Shown: positions 17,006-26,177 of the stretch, in pieces
How the letters are laid out: each line of letters starts with the position of its first letter
Position numbering within the stretch: position 1 is the first letter of the stretch
Assembly: GCF_016865425.1 (NCBI RefSeq)
Contig: NZ_AP023355.1
Coordinates: 1 to 64,000 of the forward strand
DNA length: 64,000 bases
Reading direction: 5' to 3'
Origin: Actinocatenispora thailandica
GTDB taxonomy: Bacteria > Actinomycetota > Actinomycetes > Mycobacteriales > Micromonosporaceae
The notes under the pieces: generated by a model
Databases searched by the model: none
Seen by the model: the letters and a program-made list of their open reading frames with translations, nothing else
What the model was told of the DNA's origin: nothing
Translations under genes and position numbers: made by a program

Positions 17006-19300
17006 GTGACGAGGGAGGTCGACGCGCGGCGAACCCGGTTCACCAAGCGTTGGGCCCGGGGCATCGCCGACCGCGCGTTTGTCCCGATGTCGTCCGACGA
17101 ACTGGTCGGCTACCTCGCCGACCTGTCCGATCGGATCGTCGCGCTGCACCACGCCGACACGTTCGACCCGGAGCAGGCCCGGCAGGTCGGCGCCGCACTG
17201 GTCGCCGCGGACGTCACCGACTCCGGCGCGCTCGGCCTCACCCTCACGCTGCTCACCGCCGACCCGCTCACCGCGACCGCCGGTACCCCCAAACGGCGCC
17301 GGGAGATCCGCGCCGCGCTCGCCGACGGGTTCGCCGCCGCGCTGCGCGAGCGCACCCTCGCCGAACAGGAGTCGATCCGGCTGGCCCTGGTCGACGCGCG
17401 CCGGCAGGCCGAACAGGCGCTGTCGGTCAGCCAGGCCCGGTTCCAGGCGGTGTTCAGCGAGGCGGCGATCGGCATCGCGCTGATCGACGACGAGCACCAC
17501 ATCGCGGACGCCAACCAGGCGCTCGCCGACCTGCTCGGCCGCGAACCCGACCAGCTCGCCGGCCACGACCTCGACGAGTACGCCCACCCGCAGGACGCCG
17601 CGGCGGTCCGCTCCGCGGTGGCCGGGCTGTTCGCCGGCGCGCCGACCCCGGTGCAGCTGGAGCGGCGGTTCTCCGGCCGGGACGGCGCGCTGGTCTGGGG
17701 TCGGATCACGCTGACCATGATCGAGGCGCCGGCCGGGCACCAGTACGCGGTCGCCATGATCGAGGACTCCACCGAGCGGCGGCTGCTGGAGGCGAGGCTG
17801 GAGTACCAGGCCTGGCACGACCCGCTGACCGGGCTGGCGAACCGGGAACTGCTGCTCAAGCGGCTGGACGAGATGCTCACCGGCAAGGAGGGCGGCACCG
17901 GCGACCCCGGCCGGAACGGCGGTACCGGGTCGGCCGGCGGCACTGGGCTGGCCGGCTCCGCCGGCGGCACTGGCTTGGCCGGCTCCGCCGGCGGTACTGG
18001 GCTGGCCGGCTCCGCCGGCGGTACTGGGCTGGCCGGCTCCGCCGGCGGCACTGGCTTGGCCGGCTCCGCCGGCGGTGTCGGGCTCTGCTACCTCGACCTG
18101 GACGGCTTCAAGGCGGTCAACGACTCGTACGGGCACGAGACCGGTGACGGGGTGCTCGTCGCGGTCGCCCAGCGGCTCGACCTGGCGCTGCGGCAGACCG
18201 GCTGCCTCGTCGCCCGGACCGGCGGGGACGAGTTCGTCATCCTCATCGACGACCCGGACTCCGAGCCGGTGCGGTGTGCCGAACGGGCCCTCGCCGCGCT
18301 GCACGATCCGCTGCGGGTCGGCGGGCACGAACTGTCGGTGTCCGCCTGCGTCGGGGTGGTAGACCGGATCGCCGACCGGTTCACCGCGGCCGACCTGATG
18401 CAGGCCGCCGACACCACCCTGTACTGGGCGAAGTCGGAGGGCACCGATCGGCTCGCGGTGTTCGACCCGGACCGGCACGCGCGGGAGGTGGCCCGCTACT
18501 CGCTCGCCGCCGCGATGCCCGCCGCCGTCGAGCACGGCGAGTTCGTGGTCGAGTACCAGCCGCTCGTGGGGTTGGCCGACGACCGGCTGCGCGGGGTGGA
18601 GGCGCTGGTCCGCTGGCGGCACCCGGAACTCGGCTGGCTGCCGCCGGACCGGTTCATCAACCTGGCCGAGGAGACCGGGGCGATCGTGCCGCTCGGCCGC
18701 TGGGTGCTGCGCTCGGCCTGCGAGCAGGCGCAGCGCTGGCAGGAGATCGCCGCCGACGACTTCTTCGTCAGCGTCAACCTCGCGGTCCGGCAGGCGCACG
18801 AGAAGCACCTGACCGACGAGGTGTCCGAGGTGCTGTCGAGTACCGGCCTGCCGGCCGACCGGCTCGTGCTGGAGCTGACCGAGAGCGCGATCATGGGGCC
18901 GGCCGCGGAGCCGCTGCGGGCCCTGCACGCGCTGACCGACATGGGTGTCCGGCTCGCCATCGACGACTTCGGTACCGGCTACTCCAACCTCGCCTACCTG
19001 CGCCGGCTGCCGGTGCACGCGCTCAAGATCGCCGGCTCGTTCGTGTCCGGGATGGCCGACGCGACCGACAACGGTGTCGGTGGGCCGGACCCGGTGGACG
19101 AACGCATCGTGGAGACGCTGGTGGAGTTGGCGCACGCGCTCGACCTCACCGTGATCGCCGAGGGCGTGGAGACCGTCGGGCAGGCCAGCCGGCTCCGCGA
19201 GTTCGGCTGCGACGTCGGGCAGGGGTGGCACTTCGCCCGCCCCGGTGCCCCGGAGGCGATCACCGCCCGGCTCGTCGCGGAACGCAACGGCCAGCGCTGA
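17006..19300 (+). CDS. PAS-GGDEF-EAL cyclic-di-GMP enzyme
   Basis: 764 residues from GTG 17006 with AGGGGGG upstream. An N-terminal helical region (about 1-135, containing FVPMSSDELVGYLADLSDRI, conserved in actinomycete homologues) precedes a PAS domain (about 140-255). The GGDEF domain (about 270-440) keeps GGDEF at 406-410, but the inhibitory RxxD site is not in its usual place. The EAL domain keeps EAL at 532-534, DDFGTG and AEGVE, so both synthesis and breakdown of c-di-GMP are plausible. There are no membrane segments. A glycine-rich repeat of five GGTGLAGSA units is inserted in the GGDEF domain between LTGLANRELL and the LDLDGFK strand. It is encoded alone, and a convergent terminator follows. 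Confidence 0.95.
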   Translation: MTREVDARRTRFTKRWARGIADRAFVPMSSDELVGYLADLSDRIVALHHADTFDPEQARQVGAALVAADVTDSGALGLTLTLLTADPLTATAGTPKRRREIRAALADGFAAALRERTLAEQESIRLALVDARRQAEQALSVSQARFQAVFSEAAIGIALIDDEHHIADANQALADLLGREPDQLAGHDLDEYAHPQDAAAVRSAVAGLFAGAPTPVQLERRFSGRDGALVWGRITLTMIEAPAGHQYAVAMIEDSTERRLLEARLEYQAWHDPLTGLANRELLLKRLDEMLTGKEGGTGDPGRNGGTGSAGGTGLAGSAGGTGLAGSAGGTGLAGSAGGTGLAGSAGGTGLAGSAGGVGLCYLDLDGFKAVNDSYGHETGDGVLVAVAQRLDLALRQTGCLVARTGGDEFVILIDDPDSEPVRCAERALAALHDPLRVGGHELSVSACVGVVDRIADRFTAADLMQAADTTLYWAKSEGTDRLAVFDPDRHAREVARYSLAAAMPAAVEHGEFVVEYQPLVGLADDRLRGVEALVRWRHPELGWLPPDRFINLAEETGAIVPLGRWVLRSACEQAQRWQEIAADDFFVSVNLAVRQAHEKHLTDEVSEVLSSTGLPADRLVLELTESAIMGPAAEPLRALHALTDMGVRLAIDDFGTGYSNLAYLRRLPVHALKIAGSFVSGMADATDNGVGGPDPVDERIVETLVELAHALDLTVIAEGVETVGQASRLREFGCDVGQGWHFARPGAPEAITARLVAERNGQR
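17936..18070 (+). repeat. Coding 27-bp minisatellite in the GGDEF domain
   Basis: Five head-to-tail 27-bp units (starting at 17936, 17963, 17990, 18017 and 18044) encode GGTGLAGSA five times, residues 311-355. Units differ only at a few silent sites (CACTGGGCTG, CACTGGCTTG or TACTGGGCTG). Degenerate copies lie just before (GGTGSA) and after (GGVGL). Confidence 0.95.
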
Positions 19301-19526
19301 CCCGACGACGCCGCCGACCCCCGGACGGGAGTGCCGAGGGTTGCCTCCGGCCCAGGGGGCCGCAGGATTCCCCGGCCCGGGACGGCCGTGGGATGCGCCG
19401 GCCCGGGACGGCCGCGGGATGCCTCCGGCTCGGGAGGGCCGCGGGATGCGCCGGTCAGCAGGGCCGCCGGTCAGCAGGGCGGCCCGCCGGGGCCACCGGA
19501 CACGCTGGTCCGGCCGTGGAAAGGGT

Positions 19527-19563
19527 GAGGGCCGACCCCCACGTGGTGGCGGGGACGGCCCTC
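19527..19563. terminator. Hairpin between convergent genes
   Basis: Arms gagggccg (19527-19534) and cggccctc (19556-19563) extend inward with cccc/gggg after an A-A mismatch, leaving an 11-nt loop. It sits between the converging GGDEF-EAL and NlpC/P60 genes and could serve both. The rest of the 294-bp gap holds three imperfect copies of a block of about 30 bp containing CGGGACGGCCGCGGGATGC (19350-19460). Confidence 0.6.
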
Positions 19564-19594
19564 CTCGGTGGCTACCGAGTCGTGTGTCGCGGCG

Positions 19595-20593
19595 TCAGGG
19601 TCGAACCGCCCCGTACCAGGAACCGGGGTAGTCGAGCGTGGACACCTTGACGTACTCACCGGGCTGCGGTGCGTGGATCACGTAGCTCGTGCCGTCGTAC
19701 CGGCCGATGTAGATGGCGACGTGCTCGCCGCCGTTGTAGAACACCAGGTCACCGGGCTGCAACTGGTCGCGGGTGACGTGCGGGAAGGCCGCGTACTGGC
19801 TGTAGGTGTACGCCCGCATGTGCACGCCGGCCGCGGCCCAGGAGGCCGAGGTCAGGCCGGAGCAGTCGAAGGTGTTCGGCCCCGCCGTCGCCCACACGTA
19901 CGGGTCGCCGAGGTGGTTGATCGCGTAGCGCACGGCGACGCCGCCCGGCCCGGGGATGTACGGCATCTGCGGCAGCTGGGTCCCGGTGTTCTTCCGGGCC
20001 GCCGCCGTCTTCATCCACTGCTTCTCCATGGTGTCCATGTCGGACTTGAGCTTCTTCTTCTCCGCGGAGAGCTTCTTGGCCTGCGCCTTGTTGCTCGCGA
20101 TGAGCTTGTCGTACTTCGCCTTCGAGGCGTCCAGCTTCTTCTTCGCCGACTCGTACCTCGCGACCTTGGCGTGCTGGTCGGCGGCCATCCGGTCCAGCGT
20201 CGCCATCTGGTCGAGCATGGTGGTGGGCGAGCCGTACTTCAGCATCGAGTTGAGGGCGGACAGGTTGCCGCCCCGGTAGGCGGCGGCCGCGTAGGTGCCG
20301 ACCTCCTTGTACATCGCGTCGACCTTCTTCTTCAGCGGCGCGATCTGCTTGCTCAGCTCACGGGACTTCTTCTCGTTCTTCGCGAGCGCGTCCTCGTTCT
20401 GCTTCAGCTTCTCGCCGTTGGCCTCCAACTTGGACCAGGTCGAGTCCATGCCGTGTTCCAGCTGCGAGGCGGACGGGTCCGCGTGCGCGGCGGTCGGGCC
20501 GATCAGGCCGACGCCGACGGTGGCGCAGAGGGCGGCGGCGAGCAAAGCAAGCGCGCGCCGGGTTGGGCGCGCAACAGTCCCCGCTACTGACAC
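19595..20593 (-). CDS. Secreted NlpC/P60 peptidoglycan endopeptidase with coiled coil
   Basis: A 332-residue secreted cell-wall hydrolase. The signal peptide probably ends after AHA (residues 36-38). Residues 42-200 are Lys/Ala/Glu-rich and should form long coiled coils that control access to the enzyme domain. The NlpC/P60 domain has Cys244 (FDCSGL), His291 (GEHVAIYIG) and His307 (HAPQ) as the catalytic set, cutting stem peptides of peptidoglycan, as RipA-type enzymes do. A c-di-AMP riboswitch fills its leader, so expression should follow the c-di-AMP level. A GGAG ribosome site lies just before the ATG. Confidence 0.95.
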   Translation of the reverse strand: MSVAGTVARPTRRALALLAAALCATVGVGLIGPTAAHADPSASQLEHGMDSTWSKLEANGEKLKQNEDALAKNEKKSRELSKQIAPLKKKVDAMYKEVGTYAAAAYRGGNLSALNSMLKYGSPTTMLDQMATLDRMAADQHAKVARYESAKKKLDASKAKYDKLIASNKAQAKKLSAEKKKLKSDMDTMEKQWMKTAAARKNTGTQLPQMPYIPGPGGVAVRYAINHLGDPYVWATAGPNTFDCSGLTSASWAAAGVHMRAYTYSQYAAFPHVTRDQLQPGDLVFYNGGEHVAIYIGRYDGTSYVIHAPQPGEYVKVSTLDYPGSWYGAVRP

Positions 20594-20610
20594 CAGTAGC
20601 TCACTCCTTC

Positions 20611-20770
20611 TCCCGCAACCGCCTACCGGGTTAGCTGACGGGTTCGGGCGGGAAGAAGTGAGTTCGCCCTACCGCCGGCTCTCACCGAGAGCTGGCCGAT
20701 TCACCCCGGATGGGCGCCGCGAACGGCGCCCGTTGGATCCCCGGCTCGCCGAGTGACGACTCGGCGGTGC
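20611..20770 (-). ncRNA. c-di-AMP (ydaO-yuaA) riboswitch
   Basis: On the minus strand the leader carries the conserved ydaO blocks. The 3' block reads CCGTCAGCTAACCCGGTAGG, like the CCGUCAGCUAACCUCGUAAG of the Bacillus ydaO RNA, and a GGGGTGAATCGG element precedes GGTAGGGCGAAC. The closing helix P1 can pair ACCGCC (20768-20763) with GGCGGT (20623-20618), and a GAGT/ACTC hairpin follows P1, as in the family. It ends about 20 nt before the NlpC/P60 start. In actinomycetes this riboswitch class controls cell-wall hydrolases and resuscitation factors, usually turning them off when c-di-AMP is high. Confidence 0.93.
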
Positions 20771-20818
20771 CCGTTCGGCGCCACCGGTTTGGTGGCAGAC
20801 TCCCGACCGGACCGCCCA

Positions 20819-20848
20819 AGAGTACGGATACCGCCGAGTGCCGTTCAA
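20819..20848 (-). promoter_or_regulatory. Candidate promoter upstream of the riboswitch
   Basis: Minus strand TTGAAC (20848-20843) and TACTCT (20824-20819), separated by 18 bp, lie about 50 bp before the riboswitch core. The position and match to a housekeeping promoter are reasonable, but nothing else supports it. Confidence 0.45.
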
Positions 20849-20849
20849 C

Positions 20850-21207
20850 CCTGCGTGATCTGTTTGGCTTCGTCGGCCTGTCGGCGGTGGGCCGTGCTCC
20901 CGTGTGCGGACACCTTGGGTAACGAACCCGTTATCGTGCCGTTACGAGTGGCCGGCCGAGAAGCTGCCCAGGAGACCGCCACCACCAGGTAAATCACCGG
21001 CCGCTGCGGCCGGCCCGCGGTCCGCCATGTGGGAAGCGCCACAGCACTCCGGGCGATGCTGCGCTCCGCGATGGCCGTACCACCAACCGTTTGCCGATCC
21101 GCAGAATCCCGGTACGACAGGCGCCCCGGTGCGCCAGGGTGAGGGGGTGACGGCGACGCGGCGACGTGGGGCACGCGGCGGCGTCCGGGGCGAGGAGGTG
21201 GCACTCG
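20850..21207. other. Intergenic region before the aldo/keto reductase gene
   Basis: About 360 bp without a gene. It contains an inverted repeat GTAACG (20919-20924) / CGTTAC (20940-20945) in an AT-richer patch, which could be an operator for the NlpC/P60 transcript or the plus-strand gene. I see no other feature. Confidence 0.4.
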
Positions 21208-22386
21208 ATGCCCGCCAGCGATCTGCCGACCCGCCGGCTGGGTCGTACCGACCTGCACGTCACCCGGGTGGGCTTCGGCACCTGGGCGCTCGGCGGCGCG
21301 GGCTACGCGTACGGCTGGGGGCGGCAGGACGACGACGACTCGGTCGCGGCGATCCGGTACGCCGTCGACCACGGCGTCAACTGGATCGACACCGCACCGG
21401 TGTACGGGCTGGGCCACGCCGAGCAGGTCGTGGCCGCCGCGCTCGCCCCGTACCCCGAGGCGGACCGGCCGTACCTGTTCACCAAGTGCGGCCTGAGCTG
21501 GGACGAGACGGACCGGACCCGCCCGCCGCGCGCCGCCGGTGCGCCGAAGCACCTGCGGCGTGACCTGGAGGGTTCGCTGCGCCGGCTCGGCGTCGAGCGC
21601 ATCGACCTGTACCAGCTGCACTGGCCCCGCGCGGCCGGGGTGCCGCTCGCCGAGACCTGGCAGACGCTGCTCGACCTGCGCCGCGAGGGCAAGGTCCGGG
21701 CGATCGGGCTGTGCAGCCAGCACACCGCCGGGCTGACCGCCGCCGCCGCGCTGGGCCGGCCGGACGCGGCGCAGCCGCCGTTCTCCGCGATCGACCGGGA
21801 GGCCGCCGACGGCCTGCTCGACTGGTGCGCCGCGAACGAGGTCGGGGTGCTCGCCGCCAGCCCGATGCAGTGCGGGTTGCTGACCGGCACGTTCACCCGG
21901 GAACGGGTGGCCGCGTTGCCCGCCGACGACTGGCGCCGCGGCGACGGCGACTTCATCGGCGCCGCGCTGGACCGCAACCTCGACCTGGGCCGCCGGATGG
22001 GCGACGTCGCGCACCGCCGGGGCCGTACCCTCGCCACCGTCGCGGTCGCCTGGACGCTGGCGTGGCCCGGGGTGACCGCCGCGATCGTCGGCGCCCGCCG
22101 GCCCGACCAGGTGGCGGGGTGGCTGCCGGCGGCCACCGAGACGCTGGACGCCGAGGACCTGGACGAGATCGCCGAGGCGATCGAACGGTCCGGCGCCGGT
22201 ACCGGCCCGACCCGGCCACCGTTGCCGGCCGACCCGGACCCGCCGGCCGCGGCGCCCGGGACCGCGCCGGTACCGCCGGATCCGCCCGGGGCGCCGGCGA
22301 CGGAACGCCCGGTGCCGGTCGAGGGCGGGGCGTACCAGGTCACCGTGGACCAGCCGCGCGGCGACCTGCTCGCCGAGCCGTCGTAA
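21208..22386 (+). CDS. Aldo/keto reductase
   Basis: 392 residues from ATG 21208, preceded by GAGGAGG; a longer frame from 21166 is not supported. The AKR catalytic tetrad is visible as Asp61 and Tyr66 (IDTAPVYG), Lys93 (FTKCG) and His138 (YQLHWP), so NADPH-dependent reduction of an aldehyde or ketone is expected. The protein is longer than the usual 310-330 residues because of a Pro/Ala-rich tail (about 335-392) with no known domain. It is followed after 69 bp by an aminotransferase gene on the same strand, possibly in one transcript. Confidence 0.93.
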   Translation: MPASDLPTRRLGRTDLHVTRVGFGTWALGGAGYAYGWGRQDDDDSVAAIRYAVDHGVNWIDTAPVYGLGHAEQVVAAALAPYPEADRPYLFTKCGLSWDETDRTRPPRAAGAPKHLRRDLEGSLRRLGVERIDLYQLHWPRAAGVPLAETWQTLLDLRREGKVRAIGLCSQHTAGLTAAAALGRPDAAQPPFSAIDREAADGLLDWCAANEVGVLAASPMQCGLLTGTFTRERVAALPADDWRRGDGDFIGAALDRNLDLGRRMGDVAHRRGRTLATVAVAWTLAWPGVTAAIVGARRPDQVAGWLPAATETLDAEDLDEIAEAIERSGAGTGPTRPPLPADPDPPAAAPGTAPVPPDPPGAPATERPVPVEGGAYQVTVDQPRGDLLAEPS

Positions 22387-22455
22387 CCCGTCCCGCAGCA
22401 CGGCGCCGGTCGCGCGGTACGGTCGGCCGCAACGCCGGGCACGAGGGGGATGACG

Positions 22456-23697
22456 ATGGGCGCGTTCTGGCATCCGTTCGCGGACATGGGCGACGTCGAG
22501 TCGGCGGGGGAGTTCGTGCTCTCCCGCGGCGAGGGCGTGTGGGTGTTCGACGAGAACGACCGCCGCTACCTGGACGCGACCGCCGGCCTGTGGTTCGCCA
22601 ACGTCGGGCACGGCCGGCGCGAGCTGGCCGAGGCGGCGGCCGACCAGCTGCGCAGCCTCGCCGCGTACTCGTCGTTCGGCGACATCGCGGTGCGTACCAC
22701 CATCGAGGCGGCCGAGCGGGTCGCCTCGCTCGCGCCGATGCCGAACGCGAAGGTCTTCTTCACCTCCGGCGGTTCGGACTCGGTCGACACCGCGGCCAAG
22801 CTCGTCCGCCGCTACTGGCACGAGCTGGGCGCGCCCGAGCGCACGGTGCTCATCTCCCGGACCAACGCGTACCACGGGATGCACGTGGCCGGTACCGCGC
22901 TCGCCGGCATCGCGGGCAACCGGGCCGACTACGGCGAGCTGATGCCCGACACCGCGGTGGTCGACCGGGACTCGGTGGACGAGCTGCGGGCCACCATCGA
23001 ACGGATCGGCCCCGGCCGGGTCGCCGCGTTCTTCTGCGAGCCGGTGATCGGCGCCGGCGGCGTGTACCCGCCGGCCGAGGGCTACCTCGCCGCCGCCCGG
23101 CAGGTCTGCCGCGAGTACGGCGTGCTGTTCGTCGCCGACGAGGTGGTCACCGGGTTCGGCCGGATCGGCGGCGACTGGTTCGCGAGTACCCGGTTCCACC
23201 TGGAACCCGACCTGATCACCTGCGCGAAGGGCATCACCTCCGGTTATCTGCCGCTCGGCGCGGTGATCGCCGCCGAGCACGTCGCCGAGCCGTTCTTCCG
23301 CCCCGGCGCCGGGGTCTGGTGGCGGCACGGCTACACGTACTCGGGGCATCCGGCGGCGTGCGCGGTGGCGCTGCGCAACCTGGACCTGGTGGAGCGCGAG
23401 CAGCTGCTCAGCGAGTCGAAGCGGCTGGAGTCCACCCTGGCCAAGCAGCTCGCCCGGTTGACCGAGCACGACCTGGTCGCCGAGGTACGGGCCGGCGTCG
23501 GCGCGGTCGCCGCGGTCCAGCTGACCGAGCCGGCGCTGGCCCCGCAGCTGGTCAAGGGGCTGCGCAAGCAGGCGGTGTCGACCCGGGCCGTCGGCGCCGG
23601 CGCGATCCAGGTCTCCCCGGCCTTCGTGATGTCCGACGACGAGGTGCACCTGCTCACCGACGGCATCTGGGCCGCCCTCACCGACCTCCGCCGCTGA
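22456..23697 (+). CDS. Class III pyridoxal-phosphate aminotransferase
   Basis: 413 residues. ATG 22456 is preferred over ATG 22450 because GAGGGGG then sits 6 bp upstream. The protein has the class III fold: FHLEPDLITCAKGITSGY carries Lys258, expected to bind PLP, VADEVVTGFGR gives the cofactor Asp, and FTSGGSDSVDTAAKL binds phosphate. Enzymes of this type move amino groups from omega-amino acids, diamines or beta-alanine to pyruvate or 2-oxoglutarate. The substrate is not predictable from sequence. The aldo/keto reductase next to it could act on the aldehyde product. Confidence 0.92.
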   Translation: MGAFWHPFADMGDVESAGEFVLSRGEGVWVFDENDRRYLDATAGLWFANVGHGRRELAEAAADQLRSLAAYSSFGDIAVRTTIEAAERVASLAPMPNAKVFFTSGGSDSVDTAAKLVRRYWHELGAPERTVLISRTNAYHGMHVAGTALAGIAGNRADYGELMPDTAVVDRDSVDELRATIERIGPGRVAAFFCEPVIGAGGVYPPAEGYLAAARQVCREYGVLFVADEVVTGFGRIGGDWFASTRFHLEPDLITCAKGITSGYLPLGAVIAAEHVAEPFFRPGAGVWWRHGYTYSGHPAACAVALRNLDLVEREQLLSESKRLESTLAKQLARLTEHDLVAEVRAGVGAVAAVQLTEPALAPQLVKGLRKQAVSTRAVGAGAIQVSPAFVMSDDEVHLLTDGIWAALTDLRR

Positions 23698-23790
23698 CCC
23701 GGTGCCCGGTGGCTGGCCGGCTGTAGCCAGGCGGTCCGGAGGCGGCCAGCTGTGACCGGGCCACCGGACGGCGGCGACCCGGCCGGAGCA

Positions 23791-25428
23791 TCACCCGGTC
23801 CGGAGGTCCTCGATCCGGGTGCTGACGCGCAGGAACGACAGGCTCAGCAGTGCGGTACCGGCCACGGCGGCCAGGGCGATCCCCACGATGAGGCCGACCT
23901 GCCCCCACGGCACCGCCGCCGTGACGTGCACGTGCAGCTCCGGCAGCGTGAGGTGCCGGAGCTGCTTCGAGTCGGCGCCGTAGCACGGCTCGACGGAGCC
24001 GTGGTCCACGCAGTAGACGCCGGCCGCTTGGGTGACGTCGTAGCTCGGGACGATGGCGCGCCCGGTGAACATCCCGACCAGCGCCGCGATCACGACCCCC
24101 GGTGCCGTGGTGACCAGCGCGTGCAGCACGAGGGCGGCACCCAGCGTCCGGCGCGGTACTCCGGCCGCGGTCGCGGCGGCGAGCTGCCGGCGCTGCCCGA
24201 CGACCCGCTCCACCAGCGCGGTCAGCAGCGCGGCCGCCGCGACCACCAGGACCACCCGGACACCCAGATCGACGATGTCGAACGCGCGGCCGTAGAACGC
24301 GTCGACGTAGTGCTCCGGATGGGTGCCGGCGTAGCGCGCGTCGAGGTCCGCCATCGCGTTGTTCGCCCGGTCGTTGAGCCGGAACCCCTGGCGCAGCGCC
24401 GCGGCGCCGGCGCCGAACAGGACCGCGGCGAACAGGACGGACAGGCTGCGGCCACCCAGCCACGGGTCGCTCGCCGCGCGCCCGGCGGCGAGCAGCACGG
24501 CCGGACGGCGCGCGAAGCGGCGTACGACCACTCCGGCCAGATGGCTGAGCCGCGCGGCACCGAAGACCAGCCCGACCAGGATCAGCCCGACACCAACCAC
24601 CAGCGACCCCTGGAACGCCCAGTTGGCGATCCGCTGGGCCTCGTGCTGTATCGCCGCATTGTCGGTGCTCCGTAGCAGCGTCGCGCTGGTCCAGTTGGCG
24701 ATCGAGACCGCGCTGATCACCATGGCAGCCCCGATCGCCAGCAGCACCACCGGCCAAGTGGCCGGCCGGCCGGTTCGGGCCTTCCTGGTGATGCCGTGCG
24801 GGGTGGCGACGACCCGGCGCAGCAGGAGCACGGACAGCGCGACCACCAGTACCGGTACCAGCGCGATCAGCACGACCAGCGCCCACCAGGGCGGCAGTAC
24901 GTCGGTGGGCAGCGGCCGGTAACCGTGCGAGTCCGGCGCGTCGGCGAGGACCCGGCCGACGAGGTAGACGACGGCGCCCAGCGCGGCACCGGCGCAGGCG
25001 GCGAGGCCGCTCTCGGTGGCGACCACCCGGACCACGTCGGCCGGGGTGGCGCCGGCCATCCGCAGCGCGGCCAGCCGGCGTTCCCGGGCCGGGGCGCCGA
25101 GCCGGGCGCACTGCACCACGAACAGCAGCACCGGGATGGTCACCAGCAGCAGGCCGACGGACAGCCCCTTGCGCAGCCCGTACTCGGCGAGCAGTTCGTT
25201 GGTGTAGTGCGCGGTGCTGAAGGTGCTGTCGGTGCGGCTGGCCACCACCGGGATGGACAGCACCGTACCGACGGCGAGTAGGCCGAGGGTGGCGGCGGCC
25301 GAGCCGAGCACGGTCAGCGCGATCCGCACGGTGTCGGTCCGGGTGCCGGCCCGGGCCAGCCGCAGCAGGGTGTGCGGTGACATGGTGCCGGCCGACGCCG
25401 CGCCCGGGGCCCCGGTGGCCGCGGTCAT
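23791..25428 (-). CDS. FtsX-like ABC transporter permease
   Basis: 545 residues from ATG 25428, overlapping the ATPase stop (ATGA). Hydrophobic segments appear in two FtsX-like groups (about residues 25-200 and 290-540) separated by extracytoplasmic loops, the layout of MacB/YknZ/BceB-type permeases. It pairs with the ATPase encoded just upstream and probably moves a lipid, peptide or antibiotic out of the membrane rather than importing a solute. The whole group is co-transcribed with a PadR repressor gene. Confidence 0.9.
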   Translation of the reverse strand: MTAATGAPGAASAGTMSPHTLLRLARAGTRTDTVRIALTVLGSAAATLGLLAVGTVLSIPVVASRTDSTFSTAHYTNELLAEYGLRKGLSVGLLLVTIPVLLFVVQCARLGAPARERRLAALRMAGATPADVVRVVATESGLAACAGAALGAVVYLVGRVLADAPDSHGYRPLPTDVLPPWWALVVLIALVPVLVVALSVLLLRRVVATPHGITRKARTGRPATWPVVLLAIGAAMVISAVSIANWTSATLLRSTDNAAIQHEAQRIANWAFQGSLVVGVGLILVGLVFGAARLSHLAGVVVRRFARRPAVLLAAGRAASDPWLGGRSLSVLFAAVLFGAGAAALRQGFRLNDRANNAMADLDARYAGTHPEHYVDAFYGRAFDIVDLGVRVVLVVAAAALLTALVERVVGQRRQLAAATAAGVPRRTLGAALVLHALVTTAPGVVIAALVGMFTGRAIVPSYDVTQAAGVYCVDHGSVEPCYGADSKQLRHLTLPELHVHVTAAVPWGQVGLIVGIALAAVAGTALLSLSFLRVSTRIEDLRTG

Positions 25429-26177
25429 CGCCGGTCCCCCCGGTCGGCGCCGACCGTGAACACGCCGAGGCCGGTCGCGTCCAGGGCGCCGTCGCGCAGC
25501 GCGATCTCGCGGTGCGCGTACGCGGCGACCTTGCTGTCGTGGGTGACGAGCACGACGGTGGTACCGCGTTCGGTCGACTCGCGGACGAGTTCGGTGAGCA
25601 CCTGTTCGCCGGTGAGGCTGTCCAGCGCGCCGGTCGGTTCGTCGGCGAACAGGACGGCCGGGTCGGTGACCAGCGCGCGGGCGAGCGCGACCCGCTGCTG
25701 CTGGCCGCCGGACAGTTCGCCGGGCAGCAGCGTGGCGACGTCCTCGACACCGAGCCGGTCGAGCCGCTCGCGCGCCGTCGCGTACGCCCCGGTGCGGCGG
25801 GCGCCGCCGAGCAGCAGCGGCAGGGCGACGTTCTCCAGCGCGGACAGCTCGGCGACCAGCTGACCGAACTGGAACAGCACCCCGAACTCGGTCCGCCGCA
25901 GCCGGGACCGCTCGGCCTCGCTGAGGGTGTCGATGCGGTGGCCGGCGTACCGGACCTCGCCGGCGTCGGGCCGCAGGATGCCGGCGAGGCAGTGCAGCAG
26001 GGTCGACTTGCCGCAGCCGCTCGGCCCGGTGACGGCGACGATCTCGCCGCGCGCGATGGCCAGGTGAACGCCGCTCAACGCCGGCGTCGGCCCGTACGAC
26101 CGGGTCAGGGCCTCGGCGGTCAGCAGCGCCGGGCTGGTGGTCCCGCCGCCGTGAGCCGGGGGTTCTGCGTCGGTCAT
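25425..26177 (-). CDS. ABC transporter ATP-binding protein, LolD/MacB type
   Basis: 250 residues with Walker A GPSGCGKST (51-59), signature LSGGQQQR and Walker B VLFADEPTGALD, followed by the H-loop LVTHDS. It energises the FtsX-like permease. Its start overlaps the PadR stop (ATGA), and its stop overlaps the permease start, so all three genes are translationally linked. Confidence 0.95.
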   Translation of the reverse strand: MTDAEPPAHGGGTTSPALLTAEALTRSYGPTPALSGVHLAIARGEIVAVTGPSGCGKSTLLHCLAGILRPDAGEVRYAGHRIDTLSEAERSRLRRTEFGVLFQFGQLVAELSALENVALPLLLGGARRTGAYATARERLDRLGVEDVATLLPGELSGGQQQRVALARALVTDPAVLFADEPTGALDSLTGEQVLTELVRESTERGTTVVLVTHDSKVAAYAHREIALRDGALDATGLGVFTVGADRGDRR

